Shown here: positions 52,447 through 60,738 of the stretch, piece by piece | How the letters are laid out: each line of letters starts with the position of its first letter | Numbering within the stretch: position 1 is the stretch's first letter | Source: Bacteroidales bacterium | GTDB taxonomy: Bacteria; Bacteroidota; Bacteroidia; Bacteroidales; UBA932 | Direction: 5' to 3' | Length of the DNA stretch: 64,000 bases | NCBI GenBank assembly: GCA_017430365.1 | Contig: JAFRNC010000006.1 | Location: 124,001 to 188,000, forward strand | Position numbers and translations under genes: made by a program | Notes under the pieces: generated by a model | Databases searched by the model: none | Told to the model about the DNA's origin: nothing | The model's input: only the letters and a program-made list of their open reading frames with translations

Positions 52447-53538
52447 TCAGATGACCTCTTCGTAAACGGTTCCGTCTTCCCAGGAGACTACGGTTATAGA
52501 TGCCGTTACGCTCCCCCGGCCCACAGGTTCATTAGGGTCGTCGGATCCCGTGCCCGTAATCGTCAGTTTCACGTCACTGGAACTGTTCCGCAAAGGTCCG
52601 GCCCCGTCATTGAACAGCGTGACGGGGTACCACCAGTCCTCACCGTTGACAGTCGCAAGTACAACGAGCCTCGTGAAAGCCCCGCTTTCAGCAGAAGCGG
52701 TATTGCCGGTATGGTCGACCGTCACGGAATTCGGGAAGGTATAGAGGCAACAGTCCGGAAACGAATCAACCGCTTTATTGTCCAAAGTGGTCTCAATGCT
52801 CCGGAACACCTGTTTCTTGCAGGAAGATGGATTTACCTGGCTCTCGGAGGAGATGAAATCACTACCGGTGAGCGAAGACTCGTGTCCGGCCGTCCGGCCT
52901 CCGAGATTCACCCATTCCGTCGCGGGGCCGGAACCTGCCATATTCCAGGAGCCCAGCGCATTTGCAAGGAATACGCCTTTTACATATATCGCACCGGAGC
53001 CGGAATACGATTCCGGGACCCTGTTCTCGACAGAGACCAGTCGGATCCTGGCAGCGAAACGTCTGACCGGTACCTCGGCCGTCACCGTCTTGCCGCTTGC
53101 AACCGTCACTGAGACGCTCCCCTCCATTACGAATCCTTCAGATTCCTCAAGACGGCACTGCTGCAGGGCCACCTCCCTCCCCGCCAATTCATCTTCGGTC
53201 GCTATGTCTTCTATGTCGGGGGCATTGGCGACTACGTGGATGGAATAGCTCCCTGCCTTTATATCGGGATAGTTCACGGTAAATGGCAGCTCAGTTGATG
53301 AGAGATCCAGCTTCTGGTATTTGAAGAGGGTCTGTCCTTCGAAAATGAAGACTTGAAGCGTGTTGACCGCTTTCTCGTACGGGAGTTCAGTCAGGTCGGG
53401 AGACGCAGTCGACTTGGTGCCGGAAGCGCCGTCGGTTACCACCAGCGAAAGACCGCCGGCGAGTTCAGGTGAAAGGTTGGTGCCACAAGACGCAATAAGC
53501 AGCACCATCATCGTGAAAATCAATACTTTACGTTTCAT
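52447..53538 (-). CDS. FimA/Mfa1-type fimbrillin lipoprotein (second copy)
   Basis: 363 residues; lipobox LIASC. An N-terminal domain (LSLVVTDGASGTKSTA, NTLQVFIFEGQTLFKYQKL, AGSYSIHVVANAP) and a C-terminal domain (CCLYTFPNSV, LVVLATVNGEDWWYPVTLFND) ending with SITVVSWEDGTVYEEVI, the swapped strand typical of type V fimbrial subunits. Such proteins are lipidated, cleaved by a gingipain-like protease at an Arg and polymerised by strand exchange. Lies 18 nt after the first fimbrillin gene. Confidence 0.82.
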   Translation of the reverse strand: MKRKVLIFTMMVLLIASCGTNLSPELAGGLSLVVTDGASGTKSTASPDLTELPYEKAVNTLQVFIFEGQTLFKYQKLDLSSTELPFTVNYPDIKAGSYSIHVVANAPDIEDIATEDELAGREVALQQCRLEESEGFVMEGSVSVTVASGKTVTAEVPVRRFAARIRLVSVENRVPESYSGSGAIYVKGVFLANALGSWNMAGSGPATEWVNLGGRTAGHESSLTGSDFISSESQVNPSSCKKQVFRSIETTLDNKAVDSFPDCCLYTFPNSVTVDHTGNTASAESGAFTRLVVLATVNGEDWWYPVTLFNDGAGPLRNSSSDVKLTITGTGSDDPNEPVGRGSVTASITVVSWEDGTVYEEVI

Positions 53539-53556
53539 GATTCTTAGAATTATGCA

Positions 53557-54561
53557 TCATATTTCAGCTTCATATGTAAATCCTTCCTCCCACGGATCGA
53601 CCGACACTTTCAGGTCCAGTGTTCCATGGTCGTCTGGATTGTTTTCAGGATGGTCGACCCCGAAACCGGAGATTTGCATCTTCACGTGATAGTGGGTATT
53701 CGGACATATCCTCGCGAATGTGACGGGATAGTAAGTGGTCCTGCCTGCGAGTACGGCGCGTACCACGAGGCGGGTACGGCGGCAGCTCCATTCCGTGGTA
53801 TCCCTGTCGTCCTCCGACGAGTTGGGATAGGGATAGAAACTCAACCCTGCATACATACTGTCCCTGGCCGCAAGTTCTTTCCCTATATGTCCGTAGAGCA
53901 TGTCCGGCGACAGTCCGGAGGGGGCAGGCGTTTCGAGGTCGAGACGGTTGTACCAGACAGCACCGGCATCCGGAAGGGTATCGCTGACCGCCAGATCGTT
54001 CTCTCCCGGAACATTTGTCAGATAGATATCCTCTATTAGCAGAGGCCCGTAGTGCGATGTTTCAGGGAAGCATGTCGTGACCGACAGGGTCACTTTGGCT
54101 ACAATCCTTGAAACCTCAACGGTAATCTTTTCATCAGATCTTATAATATGACCGTCCAGGCATCCGGCCATCACGAAATTCCCATTCCCGTTTTCAGAGA
54201 GTGTGGTACGGCATGCAAGCAGCTCGGATTTGGTTATCCCGGACATCGGCAGGTCGCGCTTGTTGGCAACGGCCACGAAGTCGTATGTCCTGTCCGTGAC
54301 CATGAAATCGAAGCGTCCGTCGTCCGAGAGAAAGCAGTCCACCAGTGAGCCGCCACGGTCGAAAAGATATAAAGTGCAATATCCGACATTGCTCTCAGAC
54401 AAGTCTGTCGCCCCGCTAACCTTCGTTCCCAGGGCGCTTCCGCCCAGCTCGAGTTCTACCCTGTGTGTCGGAAGATTTTCAGTGCAGGTGGCGCAGGGCT
54501 CCCTGTCACAGCCAATGGCTGCGGCAAGGAGTGCGCCGGTCACAAATAAAAAACGTTTCAT
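53557..54561 (-). CDS. FimA/Mfa1-type fimbrillin lipoprotein (first copy)
   Basis: 334 residues from ATG 54561; lipobox AAIGC (Cys18). Fimbrillin layout as in its neighbour: GGSALGTKVSGATDL, YCTLYLFDRGGSLVDCF, YDFVAVANKRDLP, LLIEDIYLTNVPG, LVVRAVLAGRTTYYPVTFARI and the last strand VSVDPWEEGFTYEAEI. Distinctive CDREPCATC cysteine cluster after lipidation site. Cell-surface fimbrial structural or tip subunit. Its start lies 12 nt after the OmpA-like lipoprotein stop. Confidence 0.82.
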   Translation of the reverse strand: MKRFLFVTGALLAAAIGCDREPCATCTENLPTHRVELELGGSALGTKVSGATDLSESNVGYCTLYLFDRGGSLVDCFLSDDGRFDFMVTDRTYDFVAVANKRDLPMSGITKSELLACRTTLSENGNGNFVMAGCLDGHIIRSDEKITVEVSRIVAKVTLSVTTCFPETSHYGPLLIEDIYLTNVPGENDLAVSDTLPDAGAVWYNRLDLETPAPSGLSPDMLYGHIGKELAARDSMYAGLSFYPYPNSSEDDRDTTEWSCRRTRLVVRAVLAGRTTYYPVTFARICPNTHYHVKMQISGFGVDHPENNPDDHGTLDLKVSVDPWEEGFTYEAEI

Positions 54562-54573
54562 AACGGTCAACTG

Positions 54574-56487
54574 TTAATTGTCATCCCTGTTCAAGCCATA
54601 TTTCCGGATAAGGCCGCTGATCTCAGGATCTAGATTGCCCCTGTGTACAAATGTCCTGTCTCCGGTACACGCAGCCCTGTAGAATTCCAAAGCCTTGCGG
54701 TCATCACCTTCCCGCGAATAGAGCAGGGCGAGCAGATAATTGACTTCCGGGCTCTCCGGCTCGGTTTCCAGGATGGAAAGGGCGCGCCTGTTATAGTCAA
54801 GGCAGCAGTAGGCTATTGCGGTATTGTAATCCTCGTAAGGACGGAGAAGGTCAAGTGCAAGCTTGTAGTCCCGGTCCCTGATTGCGTCAACCCCGGCCAT
54901 ATATGCAGAATCAAGAACCGTGGTATGCACCGTATCCTTGACCATATCCCGGCGATGGAGTCGGAAATGGAAGACGACACTGCGCAACTGCGGATAAATC
55001 ACTTCCAGCAGGTAGGGGTAGGATTCTTCTCCCCGCAGGGCCGCCTCCCTCCTGTCCGGATCCGGTTCGTCCCTCAGCTCCCGGTACCTGGCCTTCTGTT
55101 CATCGGTAAGGAACCTGTCCTTCCCTACCATGCTGTCCAATCCTTCCCAGTTCTCCGGAACGGAGTGGTTTATGAACGGGATATAAGGCACCGGCTTCCC
55201 GGTGGAATCGGCATACCTCCGCATGTACGCACCGAAATATCGTCCTACACTCCTTCCGCGGCGGGCCGACAGGTCGCCGTTCGAACGGTAGTTCCCTTCG
55301 GGTGATGCATTTGCGGTAACGACTATGCTGTCAAGGTCGAATTCCCTGTTGTCCAGAAGAGCGTCGAGAGCCGACTTTATGCGGCATATCTCGACCCCGT
55401 TCTCCCCCAGGTCCTCCCTTACCGAATCATCGCCTACGGGAAAAATGAGGTAGGCCTCTTCCTGACGGTCAACGCGACGCGAGATGACACGGTCGAGGTA
55501 TCGGTTCCTCCCGTCCACGAATGAGCTGAGAGAACTGATATAGAAAGTCAGAGGGTCGCTTTCAGGAGCCCTGTAGACCACCCTGTCCTGCTCGCATACT
55601 TCGCCTGAAAGCCGGATATCCACCTTGCGGAGAGCGGGACGCGTATCAATTGTCTGGACATAATCGTAGACCAGGTCGCCGGCTCCGTTCACCATGACCG
55701 TATCGAGCCTCAGACGTTCATGCTGCAACGGAGCCTTGACATAACGGCGGAACATCTTGTCCTTATCCCGTATCCTGCGTTCATTGCGCCTGGCCAGGAC
55801 ACCATAAGTATAGTATTCGACGGCATCCCGCTCGGTAACGCCGTATATCGACGCGAATTTCTCGTCCGAAACGGCGGAGCTGTCGCGACGGAGTGCGTAC
55901 AGCCCGGGAATATTCCGCTGGATGAATATCTCCAGCTGGTGCATGTCGATGAAACGGGTGGAGTCGGTGACTATGGAGCGCAGGAACCTTTCATATTGCT
56001 GATAGCCGCGCAGTTGAGCTTTCCTGTACTCCTTGCCGGTTATGAAAATGTCATCGAGCGGAATCACTTCCCCCAGCATCTCCATTGTCGGATGGAACCG
56101 CACCTGCCAGCGGCTGTCCTGCATAGAGGACGGCACTATGATCTGGAATGCAAGATCGACCCTGCCATGGCGCTCCGCCACGTTACGGAACCTTGCTGTC
56201 ACCCTGGCGGCCTCGAGGGTTTCGTTGGCAACCATTTCACCGCTTGCCTCATCACGCAGCGCATTCATCACTATAACATCGCGCCCGTCCTCTTCTTCAC
56301 GGGCGACCTCATTCTGTCTTACCTCAGGAATCCCGATATCCGGAAGCCGGCCCGAATAGGAATCAGGCAGGGCCAGCGATGCCGACACCATCCTTTCACG
56401 CAGTTGCGCCTCCTTCCTGGCCGTACCGCATGAAACGGCGACAGCTAGAGCCAGAAAGCAAATCGGTATCGTTTTACGGCTTTTCAT
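54574..56487 (-). CDS. OmpA-like/TPR lipoprotein of the fimbrial operon
   Basis: 637 residues from ATG 56487 (MKSRKTIPICFLALAVAVSC); the frame is open upstream but lies inside the DUF3575 gene. Lipobox AVSC. The first 370 residues are beta-rich and contain MEMLGEVIPLDDIFITGKEY. Around 386-420 an OmpA-like peptidoglycan-binding segment appears (DSIVVTANASPEGNY, LSARRGRSVGRYF). The C-terminus has short TPR-like helices (NYLLALLYSREGDDRKALEFYRAA). In Bacteroidetes fimbrial operons such proteins accompany DUF3575 and may tie the assembly system to the cell wall. 4 nt from the DUF3575 gene. Confidence 0.72.
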   Translation of the reverse strand: MKSRKTIPICFLALAVAVSCGTARKEAQLRERMVSASLALPDSYSGRLPDIGIPEVRQNEVAREEEDGRDVIVMNALRDEASGEMVANETLEAARVTARFRNVAERHGRVDLAFQIIVPSSMQDSRWQVRFHPTMEMLGEVIPLDDIFITGKEYRKAQLRGYQQYERFLRSIVTDSTRFIDMHQLEIFIQRNIPGLYALRRDSSAVSDEKFASIYGVTERDAVEYYTYGVLARRNERRIRDKDKMFRRYVKAPLQHERLRLDTVMVNGAGDLVYDYVQTIDTRPALRKVDIRLSGEVCEQDRVVYRAPESDPLTFYISSLSSFVDGRNRYLDRVISRRVDRQEEAYLIFPVGDDSVREDLGENGVEICRIKSALDALLDNREFDLDSIVVTANASPEGNYRSNGDLSARRGRSVGRYFGAYMRRYADSTGKPVPYIPFINHSVPENWEGLDSMVGKDRFLTDEQKARYRELRDEPDPDRREAALRGEESYPYLLEVIYPQLRSVVFHFRLHRRDMVKDTVHTTVLDSAYMAGVDAIRDRDYKLALDLLRPYEDYNTAIAYCCLDYNRRALSILETEPESPEVNYLLALLYSREGDDRKALEFYRAACTGDRTFVHRGNLDPEISGLIRKYGLNRDDN

Positions 56488-56491
56488 GATT

Positions 56492-57076
56492 TCAGAATAC
56501 ATATGTGAGTGATATCTGTGTTTCGCCGGAAGGCAGCAGGAACCATTTGGCGACATCCCTGACAGGCGTGCCGTCGCCAGACGACAGCAGGCGCCCGCAT
56601 CTGGGACACCTGTATCGGGAATATCTTGCGGTACCTCCCCACATTCCAAGGCCGAAATCGATGTTCCAATGGTCGGTGATCATGCGGCTGTAGCCGAAGG
56701 CCAGCCCGATGCCGGCAGCAATCCCCTCTTCAGTCTCCATCTTTTTAAGCATGCCGCCGCGGTTGTACTCCTCCACCTGCGCACGCATACCGCACCACCA
56801 CGAGGAGTATACGTTCCATGGCCAGTACCTGACTCCGAGTGATGCAGTCCTGGCCCTGTTCTGGAAAGGATTGCCTCTCTCTACCGAGCCGAAATCCCAA
56901 TTATTGTAGCGACCGCCCGCATGAAGCGTGAAATGGCGGCTGAAAGAGATGCCGGCCTGGATATTGGCCGTACCGAGGTTCGCCCAGTCCAGGATATTGG
57001 TGGAGAGGGAGAACTCCTGCGCTGAAAGCGATGTCGCCAGAAGCAGCCCGATTGCCAGAACGATGCGATGTTTCAT
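56492..57076 (-). CDS. DUF3575 outer-membrane protein, first gene of fimbrial operon
   Basis: 194 residues; signal peptide MKHRIVLAIGLLLATSLSAQ. DUF3575 features: FSLSTNILDWANLGTANIQAGISFSRHF, GVRYWPWNVYSSWWCG, GIGLAFGYSRMITDHWNIDFGLGMWGG and the terminal aromatic strand TQISLTYVF, all fitting a small beta-barrel of the outer membrane. A CPRCG pair sits near residue 160. These proteins are encoded at the head of fimbrial operons in Bacteroidales. A TAGATTTG -7 box lies 26 nt upstream. Confidence 0.85.
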   Translation of the reverse strand: MKHRIVLAIGLLLATSLSAQEFSLSTNILDWANLGTANIQAGISFSRHFTLHAGGRYNNWDFGSVERGNPFQNRARTASLGVRYWPWNVYSSWWCGMRAQVEEYNRGGMLKKMETEEGIAAGIGLAFGYSRMITDHWNIDFGLGMWGGTARYSRYRCPRCGRLLSSGDGTPVRDVAKWFLLPSGETQISLTYVF

Positions 57077-57101
57077 TTTGCCGTGTCCGTGTTTTCGGGG
57101 G

Positions 57102-57109
57102 CAAATCTA
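57102..57109 (-). promoter_or_regulatory. Putative -7 box (TAGATTTG) of the fimbrial operon
   Basis: Minus-strand TAGATTTG, 25 nt from the DUF3575 ATG; a TTTTT run 18 nt upstream is a partial -33 match. No flanking inverted repeats of the kind expected for an invertible promoter are seen. Confidence 0.5.
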
Positions 57110-57321
57110 ATGCGCGGGAGTATCGGGAAAAAGTCCCGAATCCTTTCTCGTTCAAACTTTCCAGCATCCCGGGAAAACGGCGGAAAATGCAAATTATGCA
57201 GCCCGGAAATGCGGCTTTTTGATCCGTTTTCAAAAAAACTGACAAAATGTCGGCATGTGCGCGATGGTATCTTTTTTGATTTTTCACTGCGCAGAACTGA
57301 AAAATATTAAAAATCGATACT
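57110..57321. promoter_or_regulatory. Divergent control region between the fimbrial operon and htpG
   Basis: About 210 nt. On the plus strand TATCTTTT at 57268-57275 is a -7-like element about 46 nt before htpG. Just upstream lies the short inverted repeat GACAAAATGTC (57241-57251), a possible regulator site. A CIRCE element (TTAGCACTC-N9-GAGTGCTAA) is not present. Confidence 0.4.
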
Positions 57322-59187
57322 ATGACTAAGGGAAAAATCGGCGTGACCACGGAAAATATCTTTCCGGTCATCAAAAAATTTCTGTATTCAGACCACGACA
57401 TCTTCATCCGCGAGCTTGTAGCCAACGCGGTTGACGCCACACAGAAGCTCAAGGCGATTGCCGGAACCGGCGAATTCAAGGGAGAGCTCGGCGACCTTAC
57501 CGTCCACGTCGACGTGGATGACAAGGCAAAGACCATAAAGATCACCGACCGCGGCATCGGCATGACGGAAGAAGAGGTGGACAAGTATATCAACCAGATA
57601 GCGTTTTCTTCCGCAGGCGAGTTCCTAGAGAAATACAAGGACAAGGCAGGCAACATCATAGGCCATTTCGGCCTCGGGTTCTATTCGGCTTTCATGGTCT
57701 CCCAGAAGGTGCGGATCGAGACCCTCTCGTGGAAAGAGGGCGCAAAGGCCGTGAAATGGGAGTGCAGCGGCGAGCCCGATTTCACAATGACTGAATGCGC
57801 GAAGGAAGACCGCGGAACCACCGTAACCCTCTTCCTCGACGCTGACAGCGAAGAATTCGCCACGGAGGCGAAAATGGGCGCTCTGCTGGGCAAGTATTGC
57901 AAGTTCATGCCTGTACCGGTATGCATGGGCAAGCAGAAGGAATGGAAGGACGGCAAATATGTCGATACCGACAAGGACAATATCATAAACGATACCGAGC
58001 CTCTCTGGACCCGCAAACCCGCCGACCTGAAGGACGAAGACTACCTGACATTCTACAACAAGCTCTATCCGATGCAGGAGGATCCGCTGTTCCACATCCA
58101 TCTGAACGTGGACTACCCCTTCAACCTGACCGGTATCCTCTATTTCCCCAAGATAAAGGACCGTCTGGAGGTCACCCGCAACAAGATCCAGCTGTACTGC
58201 AACCAGATGTTCGTAACCGATTCGGTAGAGAACATCGTCCCCGAGTTCCTCACCTTGCTCCACGGCGTGATCGATTCGCCCGACATCCCGCTGAACGTCT
58301 CGCGCAGCTATCTGCAGGAAGACGCCAACGTAAAGAAAATATCCACCTACATCACCCGCAAGGTTGCCGACCGTCTCGATGAGATTGCCAAAAACAAGAA
58401 GGAGGAGTTCGAACAGAAGTGGGACAACCTGAAACTTTTCATCGAGTACGGAATGCTCACCGACGAGAAATTCTGCGAGCGCGCCATGAAGTTCGCCCTG
58501 CTCAAGAATACCGAAGGCAAGTATTTCAAGTACGACGAATACGCCGAAAAGATCAAGGAGGCGCAGACGAACAAGGACAAGAAAGTCGTCTATCTCTACT
58601 GCACCGATCCTGTTGCCCAGTATCAGTATGTGGAGGCCGCAAGGGCGAAAGGTTACGACGTACTGGTCTTCGACTGCCCTCTCGACGCACATTTCGTGGG
58701 ACTGCTCGAAAACAAGCTGAAGGATGCTTCCTTCAAGAGAGTGGATGCAGACGCCATCGACCGCCTCGTCGAGAAAGAGGAAAGGACCAAGTTCGAAATT
58801 TCGGAAGAGGATGCGAAATATGTGACGGGAGTCTTTGAGGAAATCCTTCCCAAAGAGAACAAGTATGAAGTCAAGGTGGAGAACCTCGGTGAGGAGAATG
58901 CTCCCATCGTCATCACCCAGAGCGAATTCATGCGCCGTTACCGCGACATGGCAGCGCTGGGCGGAGGAATGAATTTCTACGGTGAACTTCCCGATACCTA
59001 CAACATTACGGTAAATGCCGAGAACCGGGTCATCCGCAAGATTATGGGAGAAACCGGAGTGAAGGCTATGACTGCCGACAACACGCTTCTCAATCAGGTC
59101 GTCGACCTGGCACTGCTTTCCAACAATATGCTTAAGGGCAAGGCCCTGAGCAATTTCATCAAGCGCAGCGAAGAACTGCTGGGCTGA
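57322..59187 (+). CDS. htpG: Chaperone HtpG (Hsp90)
   Basis: 621 residues. GHKL ATPase domain motifs: FIRELVANAVDATQKL (N box), ITDRGIGMTEEEV (G1), SSAGEFLEKY and GHFGLGFYSAFMV (G2), and RGTTVTLFL. The middle domain has LYFPKIKDRLEVTRNKIQLYCNQMFVTD and the Hsp90 arginine block DIPLNVSRSYLQED; the dimerisation domain ends FIKRSEELLG. Slightly shorter than E. coli HtpG, as usual in Bacteroidetes. ATP-dependent folding helper in the cytosol, normally heat-induced. Confidence 0.97.
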   Translation: MTKGKIGVTTENIFPVIKKFLYSDHDIFIRELVANAVDATQKLKAIAGTGEFKGELGDLTVHVDVDDKAKTIKITDRGIGMTEEEVDKYINQIAFSSAGEFLEKYKDKAGNIIGHFGLGFYSAFMVSQKVRIETLSWKEGAKAVKWECSGEPDFTMTECAKEDRGTTVTLFLDADSEEFATEAKMGALLGKYCKFMPVPVCMGKQKEWKDGKYVDTDKDNIINDTEPLWTRKPADLKDEDYLTFYNKLYPMQEDPLFHIHLNVDYPFNLTGILYFPKIKDRLEVTRNKIQLYCNQMFVTDSVENIVPEFLTLLHGVIDSPDIPLNVSRSYLQEDANVKKISTYITRKVADRLDEIAKNKKEEFEQKWDNLKLFIEYGMLTDEKFCERAMKFALLKNTEGKYFKYDEYAEKIKEAQTNKDKKVVYLYCTDPVAQYQYVEAARAKGYDVLVFDCPLDAHFVGLLENKLKDASFKRVDADAIDRLVEKEERTKFEISEEDAKYVTGVFEEILPKENKYEVKVENLGEENAPIVITQSEFMRRYRDMAALGGGMNFYGELPDTYNITVNAENRVIRKIMGETGVKAMTADNTLLNQVVDLALLSNNMLKGKALSNFIKRSEELLG

Positions 59188-59194
59188 CGACAGT

Positions 59195-59950
59195 CTATTC
59201 CTCTCCCGCGACTCCGGCCCCGAACAGGGCGAAATCACCTTTCAGGGGGTCGTCGGGAAAGATTCCGGCCAGAACCGCCGTCAATTTCCGGGCTGCTGAC
59301 ATCGAGGCATTCCTCCCGCTCAGCAGCCCGAATTTTGCAGCCATCTGCAGGACATGGGTATCGAGCGGCATTATCAGGGTCCTTTTGTCGATGAACTCCG
59401 ACCAGAGGCCCAGGTCTACCGGCGATGAGTCGCGCACCATCCAGCGGAGGAACATGCAGACACGCTTGCATGCGGACTGTGTGTCTTTGGGTATAATGGA
59501 AGCACTGCTGCAGGAGCCGAAATATGCGCAGATCGCAGCGACGGCATCAATCCCCGTCCCGGCCTTGACCACGAAGCGGAGATATCCGCCCAGGGTTCCG
59601 GATTCCAGCAGCAGAGAGCGGTAGCGCATGAGGAAAGAGTGCATGTCGCCCCGTGTGAACAAGCGGTAGAAACAGCTCGGATCTTTCTCTGCCAGGTCGG
59701 AGGAGAAGTTTCCGGAACGGATCCAGGCATCCATCTCTCCCCCCGAACGTTCGAGCAGCCAGTCCATCCGGGGCATGAACTGGTCCCTCCGGCCGTAACT
59801 CAGGCTGGAGGCCACGAAAGCGGTTGCTTCCTGATTGGCAATGCCCTCGACCTGATGCATGAACCAGGACGGGTCGCCGGGAAGGAAACCGGATGTTTCA
59901 TATTTGTCAGCCAAAGCGGCCAGGCGTTCCCTTACAGCAGTATCTGTCAT
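59195..59950 (-). CDS. TIGR02757 (DUF2400) family protein
   Basis: 251 residues. Family signatures: [78 protein letters not shown] and the C-terminal [14 protein letters not shown]. The DTHV segment followed by helices resembles the helix-hairpin-helix/GPD DNA-glycosylase fold, but no activity is established. Cytosolic. Converges with htpG (7 nt) and is divergent from deoD, with facing -7 boxes. Confidence 0.9.
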   Translation of the reverse strand: MTDTAVRERLAALADKYETSGFLPGDPSWFMHQVEGIANQEATAFVASSLSYGRRDQFMPRMDWLLERSGGEMDAWIRSGNFSSDLAEKDPSCFYRLFTRGDMHSFLMRYRSLLLESGTLGGYLRFVVKAGTGIDAVAAICAYFGSCSSASIIPKDTQSACKRVCMFLRWMVRDSSPVDLGLWSEFIDKRTLIMPLDTHVLQMAAKFGLLSGRNASMSAARKLTAVLAGIFPDDPLKGDFALFGAGVAGEE

Positions 59951-59971
59951 TATCGTGAATCCCTTTTTTTA

Positions 59972-59979
59972 CAAAGATA
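59972..59979 (-). promoter_or_regulatory. Putative -7 box (TATCTTTG) for the TIGR02757 gene
   Basis: Minus-strand TATCTTTG, 21 nt before the ATG at 59950. It lies 11 nt from the plus-strand deoD -7 box, so the two polymerases would compete for overlapping DNA. Confidence 0.55.
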
Positions 59980-59990
59980 GCAGATATTGC

Positions 59991-59998
59991 TATATTTG
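59991..59998 (+). promoter_or_regulatory. Putative -7 box (TATATTTG) for deoD
   Basis: Plus-strand TATATTTG, 22 nt before the ATG at 60021; TTTT at 59967-59970 with a 20-nt spacer is a partial -33 element. Confidence 0.6.
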
Positions 59999-60020
59999 TA
60001 ACAGAAAAACAGACAAGCAT

Positions 60021-60728
60021 ATGGCACAGACACCCACTCCCCATATCGGGGCGCAGTATGGCGAAATAGCCGAGACTGTCCTCATGGCAGGCGATCCGCT
60101 GAGGGCAAAATTCATGGCGGAAAACTACCTGGAGAATCCCGTACAGTTCAACAACGTGCGCGGGATGCTGGGCTACACCGGCACCTACCAGGGCAAGCGC
60201 GTGAGCGTGATGGGCCACGGCATGGGAATTCCATCGATAGGAATCTATACCTACGAGCTTTTCAATTTCTATGGCGTGAACACCATTGTCAGGATAGGTT
60301 CGGCCGGATCCTATAATCTGGACCTCAAACTCGGAGACCTCGTGATAGCCATGGGTGCCTGCACTGATTCCAACTATGGAGCCCAGTTCGGACTGCCCGG
60401 CACCTTCGCCCCCATCGCCAATTTCGATCTCCTCCGCGCCGCCGTGGAGACATGCGAAAAACGCGGATTCAGGTACAAGGTGGGCAACATACTCTCGTCG
60501 GATGCTTTCTATTCCGACAATCCGCAAACCGACCGCTGGGTCAAGATGGGAGTGCTCGCGGTTGAAATGGAGGCTTCGGCACTCTATATGAACGCAGCCC
60601 GTGCCGGCAAGCGTGCGCTTGCCATATGCACCATATCAGACCACATCCTGACCGGAGAGGTCACGACGGCAGAGGAACGCCGCACGAATTTCACACAGAT
60701 GATGGAAGTCGCCCTCTCGCTCGTCTGA
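60021..60728 (+). CDS. deoD: Purine-nucleoside phosphorylase DeoD-type
   Basis: 235 residues from ATG 60021 ([18 protein letters not shown]). Hexameric PNP blocks: [70 protein letters not shown] (ribose/phosphate site Glu) and [16 protein letters not shown] with the catalytic Asp. Splits purine (deoxy)nucleosides with phosphate into base and sugar-1-phosphate in the cytosol. Ends 10 nt from the convergent GH78 gene. Confidence 0.97.
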   Translation: MAQTPTPHIGAQYGEIAETVLMAGDPLRAKFMAENYLENPVQFNNVRGMLGYTGTYQGKRVSVMGHGMGIPSIGIYTYELFNFYGVNTIVRIGSAGSYNLDLKLGDLVIAMGACTDSNYGAQFGLPGTFAPIANFDLLRAAVETCEKRGFRYKVGNILSSDAFYSDNPQTDRWVKMGVLAVEMEASALYMNAARAGKRALAICTISDHILTGEVTTAEERRTNFTQMMEVALSLV

Positions 60729-60738
60729 GCCGGGAAGG

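Noticed and set aside
57077..57321. An invertible promoter for the fimbrial operon
   Set aside because: No pair of inverted repeats flanking the -7 box and no recombinase gene in the window.
57241..57321. CIRCE heat-shock operator before htpG
   Set aside because: The consensus arms are absent; only a short GACA/TGTC repeat is seen.
57625..59238. A 537-codon open frame antisense to htpG
   Set aside because: Fully inside a well-conserved chaperone gene on the other strand; its composition follows the codon bias of htpG and no family resembles it.
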